A DNA stretch of 64,000 nucleotides from Streptomyces sp. RB17 (GTDB lineage Bacteria > Actinomycetota > Actinomycetes > Streptomycetales > Streptomycetaceae): assembly GCF_009604455.1 (NCBI RefSeq), contig NZ_WEGL01000011.1, positions 124,001-188,000 of the forward strand, read 5' to 3'. The notes beneath the pieces were generated by a model. It did not search any database, was not told the DNA's origin, and saw only the letters and a program-made list of their open reading frames with translations. Each line of letters opens with the position of its first letter. Positions within the stretch are counted from its first letter, which is position 1. Made by a program: the position numbers and the translations under genes. Below, piece by piece: positions 17,456-25,116 of this stretch.

Positions 17456-18934
17456 ATGCAGACAGCGACGCATCTCGACCGGGAGCACTGCGTACGCGCC
17501 GTGCAGTCCAAGGACGCGCGGTTCGACGGGTGGTTCTTCACGGCCGTCCTGACCACCCGGATCTACTGCCGCCCCAGCTGTCCCGTCGTCCCGCCGAAGC
17601 CCGAGAACATGACGTTCTACCCGAGCGCGGCCGCGTGCCAGCAGGCCGGTTTCCGGGCTTGCAAGCGCTGCCGCCCGGACACCAGCCCCGGCTCCCCGGA
17701 GTGGAACCAGCGCGCCGACCTGGTGGCCCGCGCCATGCGGCTCATCGCCGACGGTGTCGTGGACCGCGAGGGCGTGCCCGGACTCGCCGACCGGCTCGGC
17801 TACAGCACCCGCCAGGTGGAGCGGCAACTGCTCGCCGAACTCGGCGCGGGCCCCCTCGCGCTCGCCCGCGCCCAGCGCGCCCAGACCGCGCGGCTGCTCA
17901 TCGAGACCACCCCGCTGCCCATGACGGAGATCGCCTTCGCGGCCGGCTTCTCCTCCCTCCGCACCTTCAACGACACCGTGCGCGAGGTCTTCGCCCTGAG
18001 CCCGAGCGAGTTGCGCGCCCGCGCGCCGAAGTCCGGGGCCGGTACGCCGGGCGTGCTCAGCCTGCGGCTGCCGTTCCGCGCCCCGCTCAACCCGGCCAAC
18101 CTCTTCGGCCACCTCGCCGCCACCGCCGTACCCGGCGTCGAGGAGTGGCGCGACGGCGCGTACCGGCGCACGCTGCGCCTGCCGTACGCCCATGGGATCG
18201 TCTCCCTCACGCCCCGCCCCGACCACATCGCCTGCCGCCTCACCCTGAGCGATCTGCGCGACCTGCCCGTGGCGATCAGCCGGTGCCGCCGCATGCTCGA
18301 CCTCGACGCCGATCCCGTCGCCGTGGACGACCGGCTGCGCACCGACCCGCTGCTCGCGCCGCTGGTCGACAAGGCGCCCGGCCGTCGGGTGCCGCGCACG
18401 GTCGACGAGGCCGAGTTCGCCGTTCGCGCCGTACTCGGACAGCAGGTGTCCACGGCCGCCGCGCGCACTCACGCGGCCCGCCTGGTCACCGCGCACGGCA
18501 AACCCCTCGACGACCCCGAGGGCGGCCTCACCCATCTCTTCCCTTCCCCCGAAGCCCTCGCCGCCGTGGACCCCGAGACCCTGGCGATGCCCCGCACCCG
18601 GCGCACCACCTTCACCACGCTGGTCCGCGAACTCGCCGAGGGCACCCTCCACCTGGGCGTCGAGTCCGACTGGGCCGAGGCCCGCGCCCGGCTCCTCGAC
18701 CTGCCCGGCTTCGGCCCCTGGACCGTCGACGTCATCGCCATGCGCGCCCTCGGCGACCCCGACGCCTTCCTCCCCACCGACCTCGGCATCCGGCGCGCGG
18801 CACAGGAGCTGGGCCTGCCCTCCACCCCGGCCGCGCTCACCGCCCGCGCCGAGGCATGGCGGCCCTGGCGGGCGTACGCCGTGCAGTACCTGTGGGCGAC
18901 CGACGGTCACCCGATCAACTTCCTGCCCGTGTAA
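17456..18934 (+). CDS. alkA: Ada-type/AlkA fusion, DNA-3-methyladenine glycosylase II
   Basis: This 492-residue protein fuses three parts: an Ada-like zinc domain (residues about 10-80), an AraC-type helix-turn-helix domain (about 85-185) and an AlkA glycosylase domain (about 195-490). Cys38, Cys42, Cys69 and Cys72 are in place, the same numbering as the E. coli Ada zinc site in which Cys38 accepts a methyl group from phosphotriesters. The glycosylase part has LLDLPGFGPWTVDVIAMRAL (helix-hairpin-helix) and LPTDLGIRRA with the catalytic Asp. It removes alkylated bases and may also act as a methylation-switched activator. It precedes ogt by 12 bases, forming an alkylation-repair operon. Confidence 0.93.
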   Translation: MQTATHLDREHCVRAVQSKDARFDGWFFTAVLTTRIYCRPSCPVVPPKPENMTFYPSAAACQQAGFRACKRCRPDTSPGSPEWNQRADLVARAMRLIADGVVDREGVPGLADRLGYSTRQVERQLLAELGAGPLALARAQRAQTARLLIETTPLPMTEIAFAAGFSSLRTFNDTVREVFALSPSELRARAPKSGAGTPGVLSLRLPFRAPLNPANLFGHLAATAVPGVEEWRDGAYRRTLRLPYAHGIVSLTPRPDHIACRLTLSDLRDLPVAISRCRRMLDLDADPVAVDDRLRTDPLLAPLVDKAPGRRVPRTVDEAEFAVRAVLGQQVSTAAARTHAARLVTAHGKPLDDPEGGLTHLFPSPEALAAVDPETLAMPRTRRTTFTTLVRELAEGTLHLGVESDWAEARARLLDLPGFGPWTVDVIAMRALGDPDAFLPTDLGIRRAAQELGLPSTPAALTARAEAWRPWRAYAVQYLWATDGHPINFLPV

Positions 18935-18946
18935 GAAGGTTCCTCC

Positions 18947-19438
18947 GTGATGTCCCACACCGTGATCGACAGCCCGTACGGCCCGCTCACCCTGGTCGCC
19001 GACGCCGACGGCACCCTGTGCGGCCTCTACATGGCCGGCCAGCGGCACCGCCCGCCCGAGGAGAGCTTCGGCCCCCGGGACGACGGCCTGCCCTGCTTCG
19101 CCGAGGCCCAGGAGCAGCTGACGGCCTACTTCGCGGGCGAGTTGAGGCAGTTCACCGTCGAACTCGCGCTGAAGGGAACGCCGTTCCAGCGCACCGTCTG
19201 GCACCAGCTCACCCGCATCCCCTACGGCGAGACCCGCACCTACGGCCAGCTGGCCGACGCCCTCGGCAATCCGCAGGCCTCGCGCGCGGTCGGCCTCGCC
19301 AACGGCCGCAACCCCGTCGGCATCATCGTCCCCTGCCACCGCGTGATCGGCTCCGACGGCAGCCTCACCGGCTACGGCGGCGGCCTGCCCCGCAAGCGCC
19401 GCCTGCTGGACTTCGAACGGGGCACCGTCCTGTTGTAG
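18947..19438 (+). CDS. ogt: methylated-DNA--protein-cysteine methyltransferase
   Basis: The 163-residue protein is a complete Ogt-type O6-methylguanine-DNA methyltransferase. It transfers the alkyl group irreversibly to Cys130 in IIVPCHRVIG. The ASRAVGLANGRNP helix-turn-helix segment precedes the active site. GTG 18947 and the adjacent ATG 18950 both fit, with AGAAGG upstream. It complements the fused alkA gene, which lacks this domain. It is convergent with the sirtuin gene, with a 3-base gap. Confidence 0.95.
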   Translation: MMSHTVIDSPYGPLTLVADADGTLCGLYMAGQRHRPPEESFGPRDDGLPCFAEAQEQLTAYFAGELRQFTVELALKGTPFQRTVWHQLTRIPYGETRTYGQLADALGNPQASRAVGLANGRNPVGIIVPCHRVIGSDGSLTGYGGGLPRKRRLLDFERGTVLL

Positions 19439-19441
19439 CCG

Positions 19442-20179
19442 CTAGGCGCCGCTCTCGGCCCGGATCCCGTCCAACAGCGCGGGCAGGGCGGTGCCGATCG
19501 GCTCCCGTACGACCTCGTCGGCGAGTTCGTCGTACGGCGTCGGCTCGGCGTTGACGATGATCAGGCGGGCGCCGTGGTCGGCGGCGATGCCGACCAGGCC
19601 GGCGGCGGGCTGTACCTGAAGGCTGCTGCCGAGGGCGACGAAGACGGTGCACGCCTTGCTGATGGACACCGCCTCACCGAGGACCATCGGGTCCAGCCGT
19701 TCGCCGAACATCACCGTCGCGGACTTCAGGATGCCGCCGCAGGTCAGACATGCGGGGTCCTCCTCGCCGGCCTCGACGCGGGCGAGGGCGCCCTCCATCG
19801 GCCCGCGCGCATGGCACTGCGTGCACACGACACTGCGTGCGCTGCCGTGCAGTTCGAGCACCTTCCGGGCGGGCATTCCGGCCTGCTGGTGCAGTCCGTC
19901 CACGTTCTGCGTGATGACCCGCACCGGGACGCCGGACTTCTCCAGCTCGGCGACGGCCCGGTGCGCGGCGTTGGGCTCGGCATGGAGCGTGCGGTTCTTG
20001 CGCCGCATCTGCCAGGACCGCCGCCGGATCTCCGGGTCCGCCATGTAGTACTCGTACGTGACGAGCTTCTCGGCCTCCGGATCCCGCCGCCACAGCCCGT
20101 TCGGCCCGCGGTAGTCCGGGATGCCGGAGTCGGTGGAGATACCCGCGCCACTGAGAAGGGCAAGGAGAGGCCTGTTCAT
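19442..20179 (-). CDS. cobB: NAD-dependent protein deacylase (sirtuin)
   Basis: The 245-residue protein is a Sir2 enzyme. It shows GAGISTDSGIPDYRG (residues 11-25), TQNVDGLH (90-97), the catalytic His111, zinc-ligand pairs Cys119/Cys122 and Cys144/Cys147, and ALGSSLQVQPAAG. It removes acyl groups from lysine, consuming NAD and releasing nicotinamide and O-acyl-ADP-ribose. In actinomycetes acetyl-CoA synthetases are classic targets. The ATG at 20179 starts MNRPLLALLSGAGIS, short for the family but with a complete Rossmann motif. Confidence 0.93.
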   Translation of the reverse strand: MNRPLLALLSGAGISTDSGIPDYRGPNGLWRRDPEAEKLVTYEYYMADPEIRRRSWQMRRKNRTLHAEPNAAHRAVAELEKSGVPVRVITQNVDGLHQQAGMPARKVLELHGSARSVVCTQCHARGPMEGALARVEAGEEDPACLTCGGILKSATVMFGERLDPMVLGEAVSISKACTVFVALGSSLQVQPAAGLVGIAADHGARLIIVNAEPTPYDELADEVVREPIGTALPALLDGIRAESGA

Positions 20180-20755
20180 GGGCCGAGAGTAGGACGCCCG
20201 TTCGGTCGGGGCGAGCGGATATCGGGGGCGCCGGCCGGTGCCGGGCGGAACGGCCGGTGCGGATGGGCAGCGACCGGCATGCCGAACGCCCGTCGTTCCG
20301 GCAGCTGGGCAACCGTGTGGTCGAACGTCGCCTGCGCCATTGCCACGCCCGCCGTGCCGAAGCCGATCCGGCCGTGGGCCAGGGTGCTCAGCGCATGACG
20401 GAGTTCCTGTTCCTCGATGCCGCCGAGCAGGTCGTCGCCGGTGAGCCGTGTCCGTCGAGCACCCGGCCGGACGCGGTCCGGTCCGCCTCCTTGCGCACGG
20501 TCCGCGGGGGCAGGTCGCTGGACGCCTCGAGCGCCGTCGTGGCGAACGCGCCGGCCACGGAGCCGTCGACGACCTTGCTCAGCCGGCGGCGGCGATGGGC
20601 GTCGTGGCCGAGCGCGTTCCCGGCGAGGACTGTGTGCGGCGCCGGTCGTCGCGTGCTTGTAGGGGCTTACCGGACTGCCGGCCCTGCCGTCGATCTCGGC
20701 GTCCGGCGACAATCCGCCGATCGCCCGCGCACGGCCTCCTCGATAGACTCGCGGG
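20180..20755. other. intergenic region containing a gene remnant
   Basis: This 576-base stretch has no intact gene. Most of it (about 20275-20640) is a decayed acyl-CoA dehydrogenase on the minus strand, listed separately. The remainder before 20756 should carry the promoter of the PucR gene. Confidence 0.65.
20275..20640 (-). pseudogene. acyl-CoA dehydrogenase remnant
   Basis: Two adjacent minus-strand frames read as parts of one acyl-CoA dehydrogenase. The first (about 20640 to 20450) gives AGNALGHDAHRRRRLSKVV and GAFATTALEASSDLPPRTV, ending RVLDG, which corresponds to the middle-domain GAFALTEPxAGSD region. The second (about 20440 to 20275) gives LLGGIEEQELRHALSTLAHG, then RIGFGTAGVAMAQATFDH and ERRAFGMPVA, corresponding to the start of the C-terminal helical domain. 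Between them the frame changes, and the roughly 70 residues usually found there are missing. The N-terminal third and the catalytic C-terminus are absent. Confidence 0.72.
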
Positions 20756-22030
20756 GTGGAGATCGAGTGGGCGCCTGCCCGCAAGCCGGCCGCTCGGAAG
20801 GCGTGGCGGGCGGTGCTTCGGCCGGTCGCGACGGAGCTGGCCGCGGCGGCGGAGGCGCTCGCGCAGCAGACCATCGCGACCCTGCGGGCCGAGCAGCCGG
20901 ACTGGTTCCCGGACGCCGAGTCGGTCGCCGCGACCGCCAAGAGCAACGAGGCCCACATCCGGCTCTTCGCACGGATGCTGGAGCAGGGCGGCGATCCACG
21001 CCTGGCCGACCTGCCGGCCGCCACCTTCGAGGCGGCGCGCTCGGCGGTGCACCGCCAACTGGCGATGGGGGCGGTGCTCCGCACCTACCGCCTCGGCCAC
21101 GAGATGCTGTGGCAGTGGATGTTCGACCGGATCATCGCGCGAGCCGCCGACGCGGCCGAGCAGGCGGCCGCTCTCGATCTGGCCTCGGGGTGGCTGTTCG
21201 CGTACATCGACACGGCGGTCACACAGGCGGAATCCCGGTACGCGGCCGAGCGGGAGGCCTGGCTGCGCAGCGCGGCCGCGGCCCGAGCGGAGGCGATCGA
21301 GTCCATCGTGGACGGGCGTGAGCGCGATCAGAGCCGGGCGAGCGCGCGGCTACGCCATGAGCTCAACCGCCACCACCTCGGCCTGCTCGCCTGGGCCGTC
21401 GAGACCACGTCCGACGGACAGGCGGACTCCGCCGTCCAACAGGCGGTGGCGGCGGCAGCGCGGGCGTTCGGCGCGGACACCACGCTGACGCATCCGCTCG
21501 GCCCGCAGACGCAGGCCGCGTGGCTCAGCCGTACGACGGCGTTCGCCGAGCCGGACCTCGACCCGGCGCGGCTCCCCGTTCCCGACGGCATCCGGGTCGT
21601 CGCCGGAGAGCCGGCGTACGGGCTGGAGGGTTTTCGCCGTACGCACGTCGAGGCCACGCACGCCCGCCGGGTGGTGATGCTGGCCGAGCCGCACACCACA
21701 CCGGTCACCCGCTATCGCACCGTGGCCGTCGCCGCGCTCGGCACCGTGGACGCCGAGCAGGCCCGCGCGTTCGTCGTCCGCGTGCTCGGGCGCCTCGCCG
21801 ACGACGACGAGAGCACCTTCCGGCTGGCGACGACGCTGGCCGGCTACCTGGACGAGAACTGCAGCCGCACCCGCACCGCGCAGCGGCTCCTGATCCACCC
21901 CAACACGGTGACCTACCGGGTGCAGCAGGCCAAGCGGATCCTCGGCCGGGGCATCGACACCGGCACGCTGGACCTGCGGGTGGCCCTGGCGCTGCTTCCC
22001 ACGCTGCGTGGCCTGCGGCAGGCCCGGTGA
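20756..22030 (+). CDS. PucR/CdaR-family transcriptional regulator
   Basis: The 424-residue protein ends in the PucR C-terminal helix-turn-helix: LATTLAGYLDENCSRTRTAQ followed by RLLIHPNTVTYRVQQAKRIL (about 355-395). The N-terminal part (residues 20-190) is an all-helical RsbRD/GGDEF-like sensory region with ATELAAAAEALAQQTIATLR and QLAMGAVLRTYRLGHEMLWQWMF. Ligand and targets are unknown. GTG 20756 is the likely start. The stop is three bases from the convergent TetR gene. Confidence 0.85.
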   Translation: MEIEWAPARKPAARKAWRAVLRPVATELAAAAEALAQQTIATLRAEQPDWFPDAESVAATAKSNEAHIRLFARMLEQGGDPRLADLPAATFEAARSAVHRQLAMGAVLRTYRLGHEMLWQWMFDRIIARAADAAEQAAALDLASGWLFAYIDTAVTQAESRYAAEREAWLRSAAAARAEAIESIVDGRERDQSRASARLRHELNRHHLGLLAWAVETTSDGQADSAVQQAVAAAARAFGADTTLTHPLGPQTQAAWLSRTTAFAEPDLDPARLPVPDGIRVVAGEPAYGLEGFRRTHVEATHARRVVMLAEPHTTPVTRYRTVAVAALGTVDAEQARAFVVRVLGRLADDDESTFRLATTLAGYLDENCSRTRTAQRLLIHPNTVTYRVQQAKRILGRGIDTGTLDLRVALALLPTLRGLRQAR

Positions 22031-22033
22031 GCG

Positions 22034-22633
22034 TCACGGCGCGGGCCGCCACCCGGGTTCCAGGGTGTCGAGGAGGGCGTGGAAGGCCTTGTCCGTCCGG
22101 TCCCAGTGGCCGTTCGCCAGCGGGGCGATCAAGAGGCCGAAGGTCGCGTCGGCCAGCAGGGCGGCCTGAATGCCGGCCCGGTCCTGGTCCATGCCGAGAT
22201 CGCGGAAGACGGAGATGAGCAGGTCCGTCCACTCGGTGAGGATGTCGTGCAGGACGGGCCCGTACCAGTCGGGGTGGAGCACGCTGGCGCTCATGACCTC
22301 GAGATACAGGGGGAGCGCGGCACGTACGTCGGGGTCGCTGAACTGACGCCACACCTCCTCCATGAAGCGGCGCAGTCCTGCCGCGTCCTTCGGTGAGCCG
22401 AACCTCTCCAGCAGTTCGCGGCTGCGCAGGAGAGGCCGGCGCTCGTAGCCCGAGAGGGCCTCGGCCACCATCCGTTCCTTCGAGCCGAAGTAGTACAGGA
22501 GCATGCGGTCGCTGGTGCCCAGTGCACGGGCCAGGGGCCGCAGGGAGAGGTCCGTCAGCCCGTTGCGGAGGACGTATGCGCGGACCTGGTCGAGCAGATC
22601 GCGTCGTTTGGCCGGGTCGGGCGGCCGGGGCAT
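22034..22633 (-). CDS. TetR-family transcriptional regulator
   Basis: The 199-residue protein has an N-terminal TetR DNA-binding domain (LSLRPLARALGTSDRMLLYYFGSKERM, residues about 29-53) and an all-helical ligand domain. It faces the ATPase gene at 22801 across an unusually AT-rich 167-base gap. The gap holds two palindromic operator candidates, so repression of that gene is likely. Ligand unknown. Confidence 0.88.
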   Translation of the reverse strand: MPRPPDPAKRRDLLDQVRAYVLRNGLTDLSLRPLARALGTSDRMLLYYFGSKERMVAEALSGYERRPLLRSRELLERFGSPKDAAGLRRFMEEVWRQFSDPDVRAALPLYLEVMSASVLHPDWYGPVLHDILTEWTDLLISVFRDLGMDQDRAGIQAALLADATFGLLIAPLANGHWDRTDKAFHALLDTLEPGWRPAP

Positions 22634-22719
22634 GGGGACTCCTGAAGGTGGTGAGGGGACTCCGTGACTATGCGCCCGTTGCGGGATTTTTATTGGTTAT
22701 AGATTCTTTTGATGATGCC

Positions 22720-22748
22720 TTTACTGTAACACCCGCTACGTCTATATT
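22720..22748 (+). promoter_or_regulatory. predicted promoter of the ATPase gene
   Basis: TTTACT (22720-22725) and TATATT (22743-22748) are separated by 17 bases, giving a start of transcription near 22755 and a leader of about 46 bases to ATG 22801. The surrounding 90 bases are strikingly AT-rich for this genome. Confidence 0.55.
22725..22740. promoter_or_regulatory. operator candidate 1 (TetR-type)
   Basis: TGTAACACCCGCTACG is an imperfect inverted repeat resembling the perfect site at 22754-22769. It lies within the -35/-10 spacer of the predicted promoter. Confidence 0.55.
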
Positions 22749-22753
22749 TGAGG

Positions 22754-22769
22754 TGTAGCGCCTGCTACA
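22754..22769. promoter_or_regulatory. operator candidate 2 (TetR-type)
   Basis: TGTAGCGCCTGCTACA is a perfect 6-base inverted repeat with a 4-base spacer, placed at the predicted transcription start. It begins 29 bases after site 1, close to three helical turns. Confidence 0.62.
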
Positions 22770-22800
22770 TGTACGGACTCGCTCAGAAGGACTGATTCCT

Positions 22801-23328
22801 ATGGCCACCCACGCCGCCCTCTCCTGGGCCACCCGGCAGTGGGCCCTGTGGTCCCGTGCGCTCGCCCCGGTACGACCGCTGGACGCGCCCCGGGGGCGCG
22901 CCACGGAATGGGACGCCTCCTGGCCCCTGCCGCGGGATCTGACCTCGGCGGGCCGGGCCCGGCGGCTGGTCACCGCTCAGCTGGGCGAGTGGGCGTTGTC
23001 CGACCTGGCCGACACCGCCGAGCTCCTGGTCAGCGAGGTCGTCACCAACGCCCTGCGGCACACCCGCGGGCCGCTCAGGCTCAACCTGCGGGTGCGTGAC
23101 TCCCGTCTGGCGTGCGAGGTCGAGGACACCGAGTCCGCCGGCCCTCTGCGCAGCGTCGTCGACACCGACGCGGAAGGCGGGCGCGGGACGGACCTCCTCG
23201 ACCTGCTCGCGGACGCCTGGGGCAGCACGGAGACGCCCACGGGCAAGACCATCTGGTTCGAACTGCGGGCGCCGGACCAGGCTGTGGTGAGCACCGAGGA
23301 CGCCGAGGACGCCTTGATGGTGTCCTGA
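22801..23328 (+). CDS. anti-sigma-factor-type ATP-binding protein (HATPase_c_2)
   Basis: The 175-residue protein is a GHKL ATPase of the RsbW/SpoIIAB-like group abundant in streptomycetes. The N box reads AELLVSEVVTNALRHT (about 78-93), followed by CEVEDTESAG and a GGRGTDLLDLLADAWG lid. Such proteins act as serine kinases or anti-sigma factors on STAS-domain partners. No partner gene adjoins it. The ATG has AGAAGG ten bases upstream, and the gene is probably under the divergent TetR regulator. Confidence 0.85.
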   Translation: MATHAALSWATRQWALWSRALAPVRPLDAPRGRATEWDASWPLPRDLTSAGRARRLVTAQLGEWALSDLADTAELLVSEVVTNALRHTRGPLRLNLRVRDSRLACEVEDTESAGPLRSVVDTDAEGGRGTDLLDLLADAWGSTETPTGKTIWFELRAPDQAVVSTEDAEDALMVS

Positions 23329-23349
23329 GGCGGTTCGGCCGAGGCGTGG

Positions 23350-23844
23350 TCATGCCACCCGGTGGCCGTTCTCCAGTTCCGCCGTGCCGGAGCCGTCCAC
23401 GAGGACGTCCAGGGCGGTCAGGACGCGGCGGCCGAGGGCACCGGGAAGGTGGTCGGTGATCTCCTCGCGCGGGACCAGGCGCCAGGACAGCAGCTCCTCC
23501 TCCTGGAGGCGGATCGCCTTCAGGTCGGCCTCGGTGAGCACACCACCGTCGTACAGGTACGCCACCAGCGGGGGCCGGCCCGCGCCGTGCACCCAGTCCA
23601 CGGCCAGCAGCCGGCCCGGCACCCGGTCGAGCCCGATCTCCTCCAGCGTCTCCCGGCGCGCGCCCTGACGCGGGGTCTCCCCGTCGTCCGACTCGATCGT
23701 GCCACCCGGAAGCGTCCAGCCCTCGCGGTAGTTGGGCTCCACCAGCAGCACGCGCCCCTCGGCGTCCCGGCAGAGCACGGCCGCGCCGGCGAGGACACGG
23801 GGCAGGCCGGCGATGTACGTGGCGAAGTCAGGGGTGGTGGTCAT
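23350..23844 (-). CDS. NUDIX hydrolase
   Basis: The 164-residue protein has a Nudix box ending GETPRQGARRETLEEIGLD (residues about 49-67). It has all catalytic Glu residues but two extra residues between the GG turn (PGGTIESDDGE) and the first Glu. Nudix enzymes cleave nucleoside diphosphates linked to another moiety, such as ADP-ribose or sugar nucleotides. It lies 28 bases downstream of the ADP-ribosylglycohydrolase gene, so ADP-ribose is an attractive but unproven substrate. ATG 23844 was chosen as the first codon before MTTTPDFATYIAGLPRVLAG. Confidence 0.88.
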   Translation of the reverse strand: MTTTPDFATYIAGLPRVLAGAAVLCRDAEGRVLLVEPNYREGWTLPGGTIESDDGETPRQGARRETLEEIGLDRVPGRLLAVDWVHGAGRPPLVAYLYDGGVLTEADLKAIRLQEEELLSWRLVPREEITDHLPGALGRRVLTALDVLVDGSGTAELENGHRVA

Positions 23845-23872
23845 TGGGGAAGGGTAACCAGCCGCGGCACGG

Positions 23873-24967
23873 CTACGGGGCCGCCGTCGCCAGGCGCAGG
23901 GTGCGTTCCGCCAGCGCACTGATCCGTACGCCGTCGAAGCCGAACACCGCGCTCCGGGCCGTGTCCTGCAGTGGGGCCTTCCACCGCTCCGGGATGGCGT
24001 CCGCGCCCGTGAGCACCCCGGCCACCGAGCCGGCCGTCGCCCCGTTGGAGTCGGTGTCCAGACCGCCGCGCACGGTCAGGGCGATGGTCCGGGTGAAGTC
24101 GCCGTCGCCGTACAGCAGCCCGGCGGTCAGGACGGCGGCGTTCGGGACGGTGTGGATCCAGCCGAGCCCGGCGGTCTCCGCGGCCAGGGTGGCCAGGGTC
24201 ACCTCCCAGGGCAGCCGCGTCTCGTGCAGGGTCATGACCCGCCGTACGGTCCGGGCGAGCCGGCTGCTCGCCGGGATCACGCCGAGCGCGCTCTCCAGGG
24301 CGTCCCGCACGGTCGGTGCGGTGAACGCCGCCGCGATCAGCGCGGCGGCCCACATGGCGCCGTACACGCCGTTCCCGGTGTGCGACAGCACCGCGTCCCG
24401 GCGGGCGAGTCCGGCGGCGGCCACGGGGTCGCCGGGGCGGGTCCAGCCGTGCACGTCGGCGCGGATCAGCGCGCCGATCCACTCCTGGTACGGGTTGTCG
24501 TACGTCGCCGTCAGCGGTGGCTTCAGCCCGTTGGCGAGATTGCGGTACGCCGCCCGTTCCGCGGTGAAGGTCTGCAGGTACGGCAGCCGCAGCAGCCACA
24601 GCTCGCCGACCTGCTCGGTGCTGAAGCCGAAGCCGTGCGTCTCCAGCAGGTGCAGGCCGAGGATCGCGTAGTCGACGTCGTCGTCGCGCACACTGCCGTG
24701 GATCCGGCCGCGCACGCAGCTTCGCCACTCCGGGCGCAGTACGGCGCCGTCGGCCGGGTCGGCGGGCTCGGGCAGGTAGTCGGTGAGCGGCAGCGCCTCG
24801 GCCTTGCGCAGGTAGCGGTCGATGCGCTCGCGGGTCCACACCTCGCCCTGCTCCACCGGCTTGCCGAGCATGTTGCCCGCGATCCGGCCGAGCCAGCCGC
24901 CGTGGATGCGGTCGGCGAGGACGGCGGCGTCGGCGGCGTCGGCGGGTTGCGGGCGCTGGCTGGTCAT
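23873..24967 (-). CDS. ADP-ribosylglycohydrolase family protein
   Basis: The 364-residue protein belongs to the ARH/DraG fold. It starts with the typical DRIHGGWLGRIAGNMLGKPVE, carries a VRDDDVDYAILGLHLLE motif with clustered metal-ligand aspartates near residues 90-110, and closes with GGLDTDSNGATAGSVAGVLTG, where two more metal ligands (Asp-x-Asp) are expected. Members remove ADP-ribose from proteins or act on related glycosides. No ADP-ribosyltransferase gene is visible in the window. It heads a two-gene unit with the NUDIX gene. Confidence 0.9.
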   Translation of the reverse strand: MTSQRPQPADAADAAVLADRIHGGWLGRIAGNMLGKPVEQGEVWTRERIDRYLRKAEALPLTDYLPEPADPADGAVLRPEWRSCVRGRIHGSVRDDDVDYAILGLHLLETHGFGFSTEQVGELWLLRLPYLQTFTAERAAYRNLANGLKPPLTATYDNPYQEWIGALIRADVHGWTRPGDPVAAAGLARRDAVLSHTGNGVYGAMWAAALIAAAFTAPTVRDALESALGVIPASSRLARTVRRVMTLHETRLPWEVTLATLAAETAGLGWIHTVPNAAVLTAGLLYGDGDFTRTIALTVRGGLDTDSNGATAGSVAGVLTGADAIPERWKAPLQDTARSAVFGFDGVRISALAERTLRLATAAP

Positions 24968-25116
24968 GGCGGGGATCTACCCGTTTTCCCCGGGCTCCTC
25001 CCAGCCGCTTCCCAGCCTTCGGTCGGGGCATGACGACGGGGGTGTCCTCCGGTTAAGGTCGCAGCGGCGCGACTGGCCCTGACGTGCGCGGGGCCCGGAG
25101 AGCAAGGGGAAGCAAG

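Noticed and set aside
20257..21321. Plus-strand open frame before the PucR gene
   Set aside because: Overlaps the true PucR gene in another frame and shows no motif; the region reads instead as a minus-strand gene fossil.
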